From the NCBI GenBank assembly GCA_964465355.1, contig CAYXJZ010000010.1, forward strand, positions 1 to 59,322: a stretch of DNA of 59,322 nucleotides, in the 5' to 3' direction. The DNA comes from JAABTL01 sp964465355. Its GTDB lineage: Bacteria > Deinococcota > Deinococci > Deinococcales > Trueperaceae. The position numbers and the translations under genes are program-made. This document shows, one piece after another, positions 15,155 to 24,771 of this stretch. The notes below the pieces were generated by a model. That model made no database searches, was not told the DNA's origin, and saw only the letters and a list, made by a program, of their open reading frames with translations. The stretch's first letter is position 1. Each line of letters opens with the position of its first letter.

Positions 15155-18100
15155 ATGCCCTCGATCACTTCCTCATCTTCACCGTCCCATGCCCCTTCCA
15201 GCCCCAACGACCGTCGCAGACCTAGGCGACGCTCGCCAACCCTGCTCGGCGTCGCTTTCTTAGGCCTCGTCCTGCTCGGCTGCAACAGCCAGGCGCCGTC
15301 CGATCCCTCGCGCACCCAGGTGGCGATCACGGAGGTGCGCTCCACCTCAGCGACCTCCGTACGCGTGGCCTTCGATCAGGCGATCCAGGTCGATCCCGAC
15401 AACCTCTCCTCCTTCGCCATCCGTGCAGCGGACGGCTCCGGGCTCGAGGTCATGGCTTTGCACCCGCACGCGGACGGCAGGAGCGTGGTGCTCGCCACCG
15501 AACCGCAGCAGGCCGTCGCCTACACGGTAGACCTGCTGACGGCCGTTGCCCTCTCCAGCGGCCTGCCGGTGGCGACGACCAAGGGCGCCTTCCAGGGCAG
15601 TGAGGTAGCCGGGCCAGCCTTGGCCGGCGCCGTGGCCACCAGCAACACCACTTTGGTGCTCTCCTTCTTCGATCCATCGACCGGGTCTGCCGCCGTCATG
15701 GGGCCATCCGCCACCGAGCCCGGCGTCTACCGGGTCTTCGATCAGACGGGACCGCTCACCGTCGAGGGCGCCATGCTGGACGTAGACGCGTCGACCGTGG
15801 TGCTGACCACCAGCCCGCAGGCCGACAGCAACTACCAGGTGGTCGTTGGCGCCGCGTTCAGCGTGGCTGGCGGCCGGCTGGTCGACCCCTTCAACAACCG
15901 TGCCGGCTTCGTCGGCATCGCTGCCGGCGATGCGCGTCGCCCCACACTCAGCCTGGCCACCTCCATCGGTGAGACGGCCGTGCTTGTGCGCTTCAGCGAG
16001 GCCATGCTGGACGAACCGGGCGGCTTGGGCGACCCAGGCGCCTACCAGATCCGTGACGGCAGCGGCGAGGAACTGGTGGTGGTGGGGGCCGAGCCGAACG
16101 CCTACGGCACGGCCGTCACCCTGACCACCGCGCGCAAGCAGTTGGTCGGCACCATCTACACCCTGAGCGTCGACGGGGTGCGCGACATGGCCGGTAACCC
16201 CATCGACCCGCAGCCAGCGACCGCCACCTTCATGGGCGGCGAGGGTGAGCCGGGGGTGGACACCACGGCGCCGCGCCTCTCCAACGTGGCGTCGACAGGC
16301 AACAACAGGGTCGTCGTGACCTTCTCCGAGCCGGTGCTCGGGGGACCAAGCAGCGCGGAGAACCCGGGTCACTACAGCATCTACGCCGCCCAACAGGCCG
16401 GCTCGGCCGAGCTGGGGGCGCCGCTGGCCACCCTCAACATCGTCAGCGCCGTGCTCGACGCCGGCCGCACAGCGGTCACCCTGACCACCGGCTCGCAGTC
16501 CGAGCTCGACTACGTCATCCAGGTCGTCAACGTCAGGGACCTGGCCGGCAACCAGATGGCGCCGCCCGAACTGGGCACGCACCCAAGCGTCATGAGCTTC
16601 CGCGGCACACCGCCAGGGCCGGGCGAGCTGGTCGACAGCGACGGCGACGGACTGACCGACGACGTCGAGCTGCGCGGTTGGACGGTGGAGATTCGCCTGC
16701 TGGACGGCAGCGTGTCGCGCCGTCAGGTCAGCAGCGATCCAGGCGACCCCGACACCGACGGCGACGGCGTCAGCGACGGCGAGGAACGGCAGTACGGCAC
16801 CGACCCGCGCAACGCCGACACCGACAGCGACGGCCTCACGGACTGGGAAGAGCTCAATCGCTACTACTCAGACCCCACCGCGCAAGACAGCGACGAAGAC
16901 GGGTTGACCGACGGCCTCGAGGCGCTGTTCTTCGGCACCTCCCCGCTGCTGGCCGACACCGACGGTGATCAGCTGAGCGACGACTACGAGATCGCCACCG
17001 ACAACCGCAACCCGCTGATCGCGGACCTGCCGCGCGTCGACATCCGCGTCGGCGTCGTCGACCTGCGTCTCGACGTCCGTTTCGAGGAACAGACCTCCAG
17101 CGGCACCCGCAACCTGGGCAGCCGCAGCAGCAACACCTCGTTGGTGCAGTCGCAGGAGTCGGCCCAAGCCACCGAGACCAGCAGCTCGCTGGACTGGTTC
17201 ATCCAAGGCGGCGCCGAGATCTGCATCAAGGGCAGCTGCGAGGACGCCGACCCGGCCGGCGCCAAGTTCACGGTGGAAGGTGGCGCAAGCGGTTCCACCT
17301 CCACCACCTTCACCACCGCGTCGGTGCAGGCCTCCCAACGCGAGTACGCCACCAGCCTCAGCACCGAGGCCGAGGTCACGGCCGAGTCGGTGGTGACCAG
17401 GGTGGTCGAGGGCGCCACGATGGCGGTCGAGGTGAACCTGGTCAACGCCAGTAACATCGCCTTCACCATCAGCAACATCGAGATCACCGCCCTGCTGCAG
17501 AACCCAAGCGATCCGAGCATGCTGGTGCCGATCGCCACCCTCTTCGCCGCTTCCGATGCGCCCATCAGCATCGGGCCCCTGACGCCGGTGCGCGGCCCCT
17601 TCCGTTTCAGCAGCGACAACGCCTACCCCAACCTGGTCGAGAGCCTCATGGCCAACCCGCGCGGGGTGATCTTCCGCGTCGCCAACTACGAGATCACAGA
17701 CGAGTTGGGGCGCAACTTCGCCTTCGTCGAGCAGGACGTCAACGACCGCACCGCCTTCCTGGAGATCAACTACGCAGGCAACCTGCCGATGGAGCGATAC
17801 CAGGTGGCCACCAACGGCACCTTCGACGACCGCGGGCGCCCATCCGGCATCCGCCTCGGCGACATGCTGGAGCAGGTGCTTGGCCTGGTGTACGTGCCGG
17901 CGGCGGTCGACGACAACCTCGATCCGCGCGTGCGTGCCGACGCCGACCTGCTCGACCGCAGCTACTCCACCCGCATGATCAACGGCGTGGACACCCTGAC
18001 CAGGATCAAGCGCGTGTCGGCCGATCTCACAGGCCAGACCCGTGACTGGTGGGTGCTGGGTCCCCAGGGCAACGTCACGCCGGTGGGCACCCGGCCGGGC

Positions 18101-19888
18101 ATGGACTTCAGGGACTACGTCATGTTCGCCGACCAGGACTTCGCCTTCGCCTTCGTGCAGGACCTGGACGAGGACGACCTGGAGGCCAACGAGGAGATGC
18201 TGTACCGCAGCATTGACTCCGAGGCCGACGTCGACCCGGCGGACGGCGTGCCCGACAGCCGCGACTCGGACCGCGACGGCATCGCCGACGCCGACGAGAT
18301 CTATGGACCCTTCGAGGGCAACCGCCGCATCCGCTGGCTGGTCCGCCTGGAGGACGGTCGCGATGCCTACACCACCATGGCCCACCCTGGCCGGGCGGAC
18401 GCCGACGGCGACGGACTGACCGACTGCCAGGAGCTGCTGGTCTCGGCCGCCTGCTCGCTGATCACCATCTACGCCGACGCCAACGGCGTCCCCACCATCG
18501 CGCCGGTCTCCAACAGCGGCACGCCCCACGTGGCGCTGACCACCACAAGGCTGCTGGCCAGGACCGACCCGAGCAACCCTGACACCGATGGCGACGGTCT
18601 GACAGACCTGCAGGAGGCCATCGGCTTCGCCTACACCAACCTCGCCGGCGTCAGGGTCATCGTCACCCCGACCACCGACCCCACCACGCCATACGCCACC
18701 AACCCCCTCTCGCGCGACACCGACCGGGACGGACTCGATGACCTGCTCGAGGTCCGCCTCGGGTCGAACCCGCTGCTCCCCGACGGCGACGCCGTGCGCG
18801 ACGACGATGCGGACGGCCTGGTGAACGCCATCGAGACCACGGCCAGGACCATCAGTTGGCGCTTGGTCGGCGGAAGCCTCAGCACCCTCTCGGTGACATC
18901 GGACCCACGCATGGTCGACACCGACGGGGACGGCCTGACGGACTGGGAAGAGTACTGGGGCTGCCGCGATGCGAACCGCGACTTCGTCTGCGACAGCGAC
19001 GCCCGCTTCAACCCCACCAACCCACGTGCCGCCGACACCGACGGCGACGGACTCACCGACCGCCAAGAGGTGGACGGCGTGATCTACCTCGGCCACAACA
19101 CCCAACCGCTGCGCCAGACCGATCCCACCCACGCCGACACCGACGGCGACGGCCGCTCTGACGGCGCGGAGCTGCTCAGCAGCTGGGTGGTCAACGTGGC
19201 AGGCCGCGGCGGCTACGTCGTCTGGTCCGACCCGCTGCAAGCCGACGCGGACGGCGACGGCATCAACGACAGCATCGAGTTCGCCGAGGGCACCGACCCG
19301 AACCTGGCCGACACCGACGGAGACGGCGCTCTGGACAGCCTGGAGCGGACCCGTCCCACGGACCCCTTGGTGCCTGACCACCTGGTGACGGTGACCTACC
19401 TCAGCCTTCAGGTCGGGAAGGGCTCCTCCTCCGCCAGTGCCGACGGCGACCCAGGCAACGACCCAGGCGACTTCGCCTTCTCCTTCGATGTGCGCATCCC
19501 GGCCGGGGGCGGAGGCCTCACTCTGTACCCCATCACCGACGCCGACAGGGTGCCCGTACGCAACTGCACGACCTTGGACGACTTCATCTGCCGAGGCAAC
19601 CACACCGGCAGGTTCGCGATCCAGATCGCCGCGCCGCTGGTTTTCACCATGTACGAGTCCCACACCTTTGCCGTCCCCTACACCAGCCTCTTCACGCTGG
19701 AAGGCTGGGTTCAGGAGACCGATCCCGGACCAGTCTCCGACGTCACCTACCGCTTCGGTGGCTTCGGCGACCCGAACGGCGTGTATCCCGGCTCCACCCT
19801 CAGCAAGGGCAGCTTCGGGGTCGCCTTCAACGACTCACCACGCCCGGACGTCCCAATCGAGATCATGGTGTTCGTGGTGGTCGAGTAG
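15155..19888 (+). CDS. Large lipoprotein with anthrax protective-antigen-like calcium/pore region
   Basis: The predicted product has 1577 residues. A lipoprotein signal ends at LVLLGCNS (Cys43). Residues about 50-480 form four Ig-like modules of the SbsA/Big_5 kind, with recurring VRVAFDQAI, VLVRFSEAM and VVVTFSEPV strands and MAGNPI or LAGNQM ends. At 494 comes DSDGDGLTDDVELRGWTVEI, like the protective antigen calcium site followed by its GYTVDV strand. Three more DxDxDG units follow, then NPLIADLPRVDI (619-630), a Ser/Thr-rich stretch (650-735) where that toxin has its membrane-inserting loop, and DRTAFLEINYAGNLPMERYQ to RLGDMLEQVLGL (864-911), matching the end of protective antigen domain 2. 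Further thrombospondin-3-like repeats (about 1028-1410) and a beta-rich C-terminal domain complete it. No furin site, PA14 domain or enzymatic partner was seen. GAAGGG precedes the ATG. A calcium-stabilised, surface-attached pore-former or adhesin is inferred. Confidence 0.8.
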   Translation: MPSITSSSSPSHAPSSPNDRRRPRRRSPTLLGVAFLGLVLLGCNSQAPSDPSRTQVAITEVRSTSATSVRVAFDQAIQVDPDNLSSFAIRAADGSGLEVMALHPHADGRSVVLATEPQQAVAYTVDLLTAVALSSGLPVATTKGAFQGSEVAGPALAGAVATSNTTLVLSFFDPSTGSAAVMGPSATEPGVYRVFDQTGPLTVEGAMLDVDASTVVLTTSPQADSNYQVVVGAAFSVAGGRLVDPFNNRAGFVGIAAGDARRPTLSLATSIGETAVLVRFSEAMLDEPGGLGDPGAYQIRDGSGEELVVVGAEPNAYGTAVTLTTARKQLVGTIYTLSVDGVRDMAGNPIDPQPATATFMGGEGEPGVDTTAPRLSNVASTGNNRVVVTFSEPVLGGPSSAENPGHYSIYAAQQAGSAELGAPLATLNIVSAVLDAGRTAVTLTTGSQSELDYVIQVVNVRDLAGNQMAPPELGTHPSVMSFRGTPPGPGELVDSDGDGLTDDVELRGWTVEIRLLDGSVSRRQVSSDPGDPDTDGDGVSDGEERQYGTDPRNADTDSDGLTDWEELNRYYSDPTAQDSDEDGLTDGLEALFFGTSPLLADTDGDQLSDDYEIATDNRNPLIADLPRVDIRVGVVDLRLDVRFEEQTSSGTRNLGSRSSNTSLVQSQESAQATETSSSLDWFIQGGAEICIKGSCEDADPAGAKFTVEGGASGSTSTTFTTASVQASQREYATSLSTEAEVTAESVVTRVVEGATMAVEVNLVNASNIAFTISNIEITALLQNPSDPSMLVPIATLFAASDAPISIGPLTPVRGPFRFSSDNAYPNLVESLMANPRGVIFRVANYEITDELGRNFAFVEQDVNDRTAFLEINYAGNLPMERYQVATNGTFDDRGRPSGIRLGDMLEQVLGLVYVPAAVDDNLDPRVRADADLLDRSYSTRMINGVDTLTRIKRVSADLTGQTRDWWVLGPQGNVTPVGTRPGMDFRDYVMFADQDFAFAFVQDLDEDDLEANEEMLYRSIDSEADVDPADGVPDSRDSDRDGIADADEIYGPFEGNRRIRWLVRLEDGRDAYTTMAHPGRADADGDGLTDCQELLVSAACSLITIYADANGVPTIAPVSNSGTPHVALTTTRLLARTDPSNPDTDGDGLTDLQEAIGFAYTNLAGVRVIVTPTTDPTTPYATNPLSRDTDRDGLDDLLEVRLGSNPLLPDGDAVRDDDADGLVNAIETTARTISWRLVGGSLSTLSVTSDPRMVDTDGDGLTDWEEYWGCRDANRDFVCDSDARFNPTNPRAADTDGDGLTDRQEVDGVIYLGHNTQPLRQTDPTHADTDGDGRSDGAELLSSWVVNVAGRGGYVVWSDPLQADADGDGINDSIEFAEGTDPNLADTDGDGALDSLERTRPTDPLVPDHLVTVTYLSLQVGKGSSSASADGDPGNDPGDFAFSFDVRIPAGGGGLTLYPITDADRVPVRNCTTLDDFICRGNHTGRFAIQIAAPLVFTMYESHTFAVPYTSLFTLEGWVQETDPGPVSDVTYRFGGFGDPNGVYPGSTLSKGSFGVAFNDSPRPDVPIEIMVFVVVE

Positions 19889-19973
19889 GATCGTTCGGGA
19901 CCAATGGGCGGGGGGAGACAGACTTCGAGTCACAGTCTTCCCTCGCCCTACCAGCACCCCCTCCTACCCGGTC

Positions 19974-19979
19974 TACAGT
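19974..19979 (+). promoter_or_regulatory. -10 element TACAGT, leaderless type
   Basis: TACAGT lies 5 nt before the ATG of the PEP-mutase-like gene, and there is no ribosome-binding site, which supports this start. Confidence 0.55.
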
Positions 19980-19984
19980 GCAGC

Positions 19985-20755
19985 ATGACCACCACCGAGA
20001 AAGCACTGACCCTGAAGCGGCTGCACGAGGCCCCCGAGATCCTGCGCGTGGTGAACGTATGGGACGCCATCAGCACCAAGGTGATCGCCGACCTGCCTGC
20101 GAGCAAGGCCATCGCCACCGCTGGGCACTCCATCGCCGCCTCCTACGGCTACAAGGATGGCGAGATCCCGCTCGAACTCGCGCTCGAGGCGCTGGAGCGC
20201 ATCGTGGCTGCCACCGACCTGCCGGTCACCGCCGACCTGGACGCCGGCTTCGGCGATCCTGGCGAGACCATCCGCCGCGCCATCGGCATCGGCGTGGTGG
20301 GGGCCAACGTCGAGGACCGGCTCAAGCCGCTGGCCGAGTCGGTGAAGGCGGTCGAGGCCATCGTGGCCGCTGGCGAGGCGGAGGGCGTGGCCTTCCAGCT
20401 CAACGCCCGCACCGACGCCATCGTGCGCGGCGGCGACCGGCCGCTGGCCGACAGCCTGGCCGACGCGGTAGAACGCGGGCGTGCCTTCCTTGAAGCCGGC
20501 GCCAGCCTGGTGTTCGTGCCTGGCAAGTTGGACCGCGAGGCGACCCAGACCTTGGTGGCAGGTCTCGGCAAGGGCAAGCTCAGCGTCATCGGCGTGCCTG
20601 GCGCGCTGGCGGCGGCCGAGTACGAAGAACTTGGCGTGGCGCGCATCTCCTACGGCCCCTGGACGCAGCGCTACGCGCTCACGGCCTTGGAGGAACTGGC
20701 GGCGTCGCTCTACGGCAACGGCACCATGCCGCCGTCGACCAAAGCGCTGAACTGA
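19985..20755 (+). CDS. Isocitrate lyase/PEP mutase superfamily protein
   Basis: This 256-residue protein is a TIM-barrel member of the superfamily. It shows the Mg2+-binding region VTADLDAGFGDPGETIRRAI, the VVGANVEDRL strand, QLNARTDAIVRGG and the late VFVPGKL and ISYGPW segments. The KKCGH-type catalytic Cys motif of isocitrate lyases is missing, so it is more likely a carboxyphosphonoenolpyruvate, oxaloacetate or methylisocitrate-type lyase of the short subgroup. The start is supported by TACAGT 5 nt upstream. It converges on the amidohydrolase gene. Confidence 0.88.
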   Translation: MTTTEKALTLKRLHEAPEILRVVNVWDAISTKVIADLPASKAIATAGHSIAASYGYKDGEIPLELALEALERIVAATDLPVTADLDAGFGDPGETIRRAIGIGVVGANVEDRLKPLAESVKAVEAIVAAGEAEGVAFQLNARTDAIVRGGDRPLADSLADAVERGRAFLEAGASLVFVPGKLDREATQTLVAGLGKGKLSVIGVPGALAAAEYEELGVARISYGPWTQRYALTALEELAASLYGNGTMPPSTKALN

Positions 20756-20788
20756 AGGGGGCACTGGACCGAAGGGGCCACCGTCTGG

Positions 20789-22006
20789 TCAGGACTGATG
20801 CAGCAGACGCCCGCCTCCGATCACGACGGAGCGTGGAGGCATGCGAACCAGCGCGTCCATAGGGTTCTCCGCGTCGATCACCACGATGTCAGCCCGCGCT
20901 CCGGCCACCAGGTCGTGGTGGCTCAGCCCGACGTAGGGACCGCCGTCGCGCGTCGCGAGCTGCACCACCCGCAGTAGGTCGTCGTCAGACGAGAGGCCCG
21001 ACGCCCGCGCGTATTGCCATGCGATGCCGAGCAGATCGCCGGTGCCGTGGGGGCTCCACAGGTCGCGGATGCCGTCCGTGCCGAAGGCCAGCGGCACACC
21101 TCTCTGGTCGAGGTCATGCAGCGGCAACTGCTGGAGGCGCAGCGGGGCGACGGTCGCCATCGTGATGTCCAGCGCCGCCATGGCCTGCAACAGGTCGCTG
21201 CGACGGGCAGCGTCGACCTGGGCGATGGCAAAGCCGTGCGAAACGGTGACGCGGCCGGCCAGGCCGAAGCGCTGCGTGCGATCGATGACCAGCTCAATCT
21301 GGAAGGCGCCGAGTTCACCTGGATCGTGCAAGTGGATGTCGATGCCAACGCCATGCTCAGCGCCCAGCGCGAAGATGGCGTCGATCTGGCCCACCGGGTC
21401 GCGGTCGATGCTCGCCGGGTCCAGACCGCCGACGTGCTCGGCACCCTCCCGAGCCGCTTGGCCGAGCAGGTCGAGCACACCCGGCCGACGCAGCACGCCG
21501 TCCTGCGGGAAGGCGACGATCTCGACCGTCAACGCGCCCTGGTAGGCGGCGACGGCCTCGCGCACCACCTCGATGCCGCGCAGGCCGATGCCAAGGTCGA
21601 CGTCGACGTGGCTGCGGATGGCCGTGGTGCCATGCCGTACGAACTCTGCCAGCACCTTGGCGGTGGGCTCCACGCCAGGCACGCCGATGGCCGCGCGGCG
21701 CTCGCGTTCCCAGCGGATGCGGCCCTCGACGCCGCCTTCGCCGCCGTAGGGTTGCCAAGGCTGGCCCCACCAGGACTTGTCCAGGTGTGCGTGGGCGTTG
21801 ACCAACCCAGGGAGCGCGAGTTGGCCCTTGCCGTCGATCTCGCCGTCGCTGAGCGGCGCCGCGTCCGTGGCGCGGATGGCCGCCGGGCTGACGGCGGTGA
21901 TCAGGCCGTCGGCGATGTGGATGTCAGAGACCTCGCCGCCCCATGGCCGCACGTTGCGCAGGGTGACCACGGCGCGGAGGTCACCATGAAGAGGACCCGT
22001 CCGCAT
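20789..22006 (-). CDS. Amidohydrolase of the cytosine deaminase type
   Basis: The 405-residue protein has the amidohydrolase barrel with an N- and C-terminal beta sandwich. Metal ligands are visible as HAHLDKSWWG near the N-terminus, DIHLHDPGE in the middle, VSHGFAIA and LAFGTDGIRD (the catalytic Asp). The DKSWW and IDIHLHD sequences are typical of cytosine/isoguanine deaminase relatives, which remove an amino group from a purine or pyrimidine. Other substrates such as creatinine-like rings are possible. The start was set by TACGAT 6 nt upstream; the frame continues upstream without coding character. Confidence 0.85.
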   Translation of the reverse strand: MRTGPLHGDLRAVVTLRNVRPWGGEVSDIHIADGLITAVSPAAIRATDAAPLSDGEIDGKGQLALPGLVNAHAHLDKSWWGQPWQPYGGEGGVEGRIRWERERRAAIGVPGVEPTAKVLAEFVRHGTTAIRSHVDVDLGIGLRGIEVVREAVAAYQGALTVEIVAFPQDGVLRRPGVLDLLGQAAREGAEHVGGLDPASIDRDPVGQIDAIFALGAEHGVGIDIHLHDPGELGAFQIELVIDRTQRFGLAGRVTVSHGFAIAQVDAARRSDLLQAMAALDITMATVAPLRLQQLPLHDLDQRGVPLAFGTDGIRDLWSPHGTGDLLGIAWQYARASGLSSDDDLLRVVQLATRDGGPYVGLSHHDLVAGARADIVVIDAENPMDALVRMPPRSVVIGGGRLLHQS

Positions 22007-22012
22007 GGGCGC

Positions 22013-22018
22013 ATCGTA
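22013..22018 (-). promoter_or_regulatory. -10 element TACGAT, leaderless type
   Basis: TACGAT on the minus strand is 6 nt from the ATG of the amidohydrolase and decides that start. The remaining 250 bp to the GGDEF-EAL gene shows no other clear signal apart from a TATCCT at about 22162 on the plus strand. Confidence 0.55.
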
Positions 22019-22266
22019 CCCAGGCCCCGAGACCGCGCCATCCTGTCTCCAGCCAGACGCGGACCTCGTACGGCTGGTCTTCGAGCGCGGCGAGGCGGTC
22101 AGGGTATGTCCGTGCTCATCGGGTGACGGATGTCGACCAATCCTGAGGATGGTATGGCCTATCCTGGTCGGACCATGAGGCACCAAGCGGCGACGAGCCC
22201 TCTGTCGGACGACACGACAAGGGACGATCGTGCCTCGTCCATCGATGGTGTGCTCGACGGTCCTCT

Positions 22267-24495
22267 GTGCTGGGGCGGGTCGCGTCATCAGATGACCGAC
22301 TGCAGGTGCTCATGCTCCGGGATCTGAACGATGACCAAGCGCTCCTCACGCGCTTCCACCATCTGGAGTTGGTGACCGACGCCTCCGACCGGGCCATGCT
22401 GCTGCTCGACGATCAGCACAGGATCATCTACGCCAACCCGGCCTTCACCGAGCTCTCCGGCTACGAGCCGTCGGAGGTCGTCGGCCTTGTGCCGAGCGAG
22501 TTCCTTGCCAGCCCCAACATGGACCAGGACGCGCTGAACGAGGCGCGCAGCCAGGCCACGCAAGCAGATGGCTTCCAGAGGGAGATCCTCACCCGTGACA
22601 GATGGGGCAGGGAGCGCTGGTTCCTGACCACCGTCAACCCCGTGCTGGACGACAACGGCGGGCTTCGCCACATCGTGCTCATCGCGGCGGACATCACCCA
22701 GAGCAAGCAGTTGGAACGGTTCCAGCTCGACGCGCAGGAGGCCCTTGCCAGCGAGGTGCCGCTCAGGGACTTCGGCGACTTCCTCTGCCGGCGCGTCGAG
22801 GCCCTGGCGCCCGAGGTGGTGCCGTCCATCCTGCTGGTGGACCATGACAGCAGGCTGCGCGCGATGGCGGCGCCGGGCCTGCCCCGGCACTACACCGCCG
22901 CCATCGACGGGCTGCCGGTCGGTGAGGGCCAGGGGAGCTGTGGCACGGCCGCCTTCCGCGGCGAGCCGGTGGTGGTCACCGACATCGCCACCGACCCCCT
23001 GTGGGCACCCTTCCTCGACTCTGGCCTGCCGGAGGAACTCAAGGCCTGCTGGTCCTCGCCCATCAAGCGGCGCGACGGCCTCGTCCTCGGCGCCTTCGCC
23101 TTCTACTACCGCGAGCAGCGCGGGCCAGGCGCATGGCACCAGCGCATCATCGACGCCTGCTTGCACCTGTGCATGATCGCCATCGAGCGCCACGAGACCA
23201 AGGCGCAGATCGCGCAGCTCGCCCACTTCGACCCGCTCACCGGCCTGCCCAACCGAACCCGGTTCTTCCAGGACGTCGCCGAGCGGTTGCACTACCACGC
23301 CGACAGCAACGTGGCCTGCGTCTTCCTCGACATGGACCGCTTCAAGGACGTCAACGAGACCCTGGGCCACGCCGCTGGCGACCAATTGCTGGTCGAGACG
23401 GCCCGGCGCCTGCAACAGCAGTTCTACGCCGAGGGCACCGTCTACCGCCTTGGCGGCGACGAGTTCCTCGTGCTGCTGCCCGACTGCAACGCCGCCAGGG
23501 CATCGTCCATCGCCGAGCGGGCCATGCGGGTGCTGGCCGACCCCGCCGACATCGCCGGCGTGCAGCTCGCGGTCACGCCAAGCATCGGCATCAGCCTCTT
23601 CCCCGGCGACGGCACCGACGGCGACACGCTGCTGCAGCACGCGGCCAGTGCCCTCTCGCAAGCCAAGGCCGCGCGTCGCGGCAGCTACCGCTTCTTCAGT
23701 CCGGACATGGACAAGGCCGCTCAGGACCGGCTGCGGCTAGGCACCGCGCTACGCGAGGCCATCGCCAAGGACGCGCTGGAGCTGCACTACCAGCCGCAGG
23801 TCAAGGCCGAAGGGGGTGGCCTGCACGGCGTCGAGGCCCTGGCCCGCTGGAGGCACCCCGAGTTGGGGCCAGTGTCGCCCGACAGGTTCATCCCACTGGC
23901 CGAGGAGACTGGCCAGATCGAGACCATCGACCGCTGGGCACTGCGCCTGGCCTGCCGGCAGATGGCAGCTTGGCGCTCCAACGGTGTCCAAGTGCCGGCC
24001 GTGTCGGTCAACCTCTCGGGGCTGAGCTTCCGCCAGCGCGACCTGCCGGCCTTCGTCACCGGGTTGCTGCGCGAGCACCGGCTCGAGCCGCGGCGACTGA
24101 CCATCGAGGTCACCGAGAGCGTGATGATGGACAGCCACACCGACACGCTGGACACCGTCCGCGAGGTGCGCAAGCTCGGCGTCGGCCTGTCCCTCGACGA
24201 TTTCGGCACCGGCTTCTCCAGCCTCTCGCGGCTGGCGCTGCTGCCCATCACCGAGCTGAAGATCGACCGCAGCTTCATGCGGGACTTCGGTGTGGACAGG
24301 GGTGCGCTGGCGCTGGTGACGGCGGTGGTGCGGATCGGGCAGAGCCTGGGGTTGACCGTGGTGCCGGAGGGGGTGGAGACGGAGGAGCAACGACTGCTGC
24401 TCAGGGGGTTGGGGTGCGGGGTGATGCAGGGATACCTGTTCGCGAAGCCGCTGCCTACACAGGAACTGGTGTCGTGGGTGGGGGCAAGGGGTTAG
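22267..24495 (+). CDS. PAS-GAF-GGDEF-EAL cyclic-di-GMP turnover protein
   Basis: The 742-residue cytoplasmic protein has an N-terminal PAS domain (DDQHRIIYANPAFTELSGYE), a GAF domain (LPVGEGQGSCGTAAFRGEPV), a GGDEF domain opening with HFDPLTGLPNRTRFFQD, and an EAL domain. GGDEF is intact at residues 396-400, but no RxxD inhibitory site precedes it. The EAL domain keeps EAL (523-525), NLSGLSF, VTESVMM, DDFGTGFSSL, LKIDRSF and EGVE, so both synthesis and hydrolysis of cyclic di-GMP look possible. No membrane segment is present; PAS and GAF probably sense a cytosolic signal. The start is uncertain: GTG at 22267 or ATG at 22312 fit equally and neither has a strong ribosome-binding site. Confidence 0.92.
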   Translation: MLGRVASSDDRLQVLMLRDLNDDQALLTRFHHLELVTDASDRAMLLLDDQHRIIYANPAFTELSGYEPSEVVGLVPSEFLASPNMDQDALNEARSQATQADGFQREILTRDRWGRERWFLTTVNPVLDDNGGLRHIVLIAADITQSKQLERFQLDAQEALASEVPLRDFGDFLCRRVEALAPEVVPSILLVDHDSRLRAMAAPGLPRHYTAAIDGLPVGEGQGSCGTAAFRGEPVVVTDIATDPLWAPFLDSGLPEELKACWSSPIKRRDGLVLGAFAFYYREQRGPGAWHQRIIDACLHLCMIAIERHETKAQIAQLAHFDPLTGLPNRTRFFQDVAERLHYHADSNVACVFLDMDRFKDVNETLGHAAGDQLLVETARRLQQQFYAEGTVYRLGGDEFLVLLPDCNAARASSIAERAMRVLADPADIAGVQLAVTPSIGISLFPGDGTDGDTLLQHAASALSQAKAARRGSYRFFSPDMDKAAQDRLRLGTALREAIAKDALELHYQPQVKAEGGGLHGVEALARWRHPELGPVSPDRFIPLAEETGQIETIDRWALRLACRQMAAWRSNGVQVPAVSVNLSGLSFRQRDLPAFVTGLLREHRLEPRRLTIEVTESVMMDSHTDTLDTVREVRKLGVGLSLDDFGTGFSSLSRLALLPITELKIDRSFMRDFGVDRGALALVTAVVRIGQSLGLTVVPEGVETEEQRLLLRGLGCGVMQGYLFAKPLPTQELVSWVGARG

Positions 24496-24656
24496 CGAGT
24501 TCGCGTCCCCATCGATGAACGAGGCCATCGCCACGCCAAGCACGTGGTGGATGAGGCGGTCGAAGTCTTTGGGGCAGTGAAGGCTGGTCCTGGCTGTGGC
24601 GACACAGGGTTAGGGGCGGACGGGTCGAGGATCTCTGCGTCTCTGCGGTCAGGGGT

Positions 24657-24766
24657 TCCACATCTCTCCGGTTGAAAGCTCCACATCTCTCCGGTTGAGA
24701 AGTCCCTATCTCTCCGGTCACGAGTCCCACAATCGTCCGGGTGGAGACTCCACATTTCTCCGGCCA
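24657..24766 (+). repeat. Five-copy operator-like tandem array before the DUF4143 gene
   Basis: Five related units start at 24657, 24680, 24703, 24725 and 24749, spaced 22-24 bp. The first two read TCCACATCTCTCCGGTTGA, the others are variants such as TCCACATTTCTCCGG. The last copy ends 5 bp before the -10 hexamer of the downstream gene, so the array covers the -35 zone. The near two-turn period places all copies on one face of the helix, as expected for cooperative protein binding. An inexact sixth copy may lie at about 24634-24650. Confidence 0.75.
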
Positions 24767-24771
24767 TGGGA

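Noticed and set aside
16634..17000. Regularly spaced GAC-ACC-GAC-GGC repeats as a possible CRISPR or noncoding repeat array
   Set aside because: They are in-frame codons of DxDxDG calcium-binding repeats with varying spacers, not a CRISPR layout.
16868..19663. A 931-codon open frame antisense to the large lipoprotein
   Set aside because: It mirrors the repeated GAC-GGC codons of the calcium repeats and has no domain, start site or ribosome-binding site of its own.
24657..24766. The TCCACATCTCTCCGG repeats as a small CRISPR array
   Set aside because: The units are short and imperfect with gaps of only a few bases, so there are no spacers; an operator array fits better.
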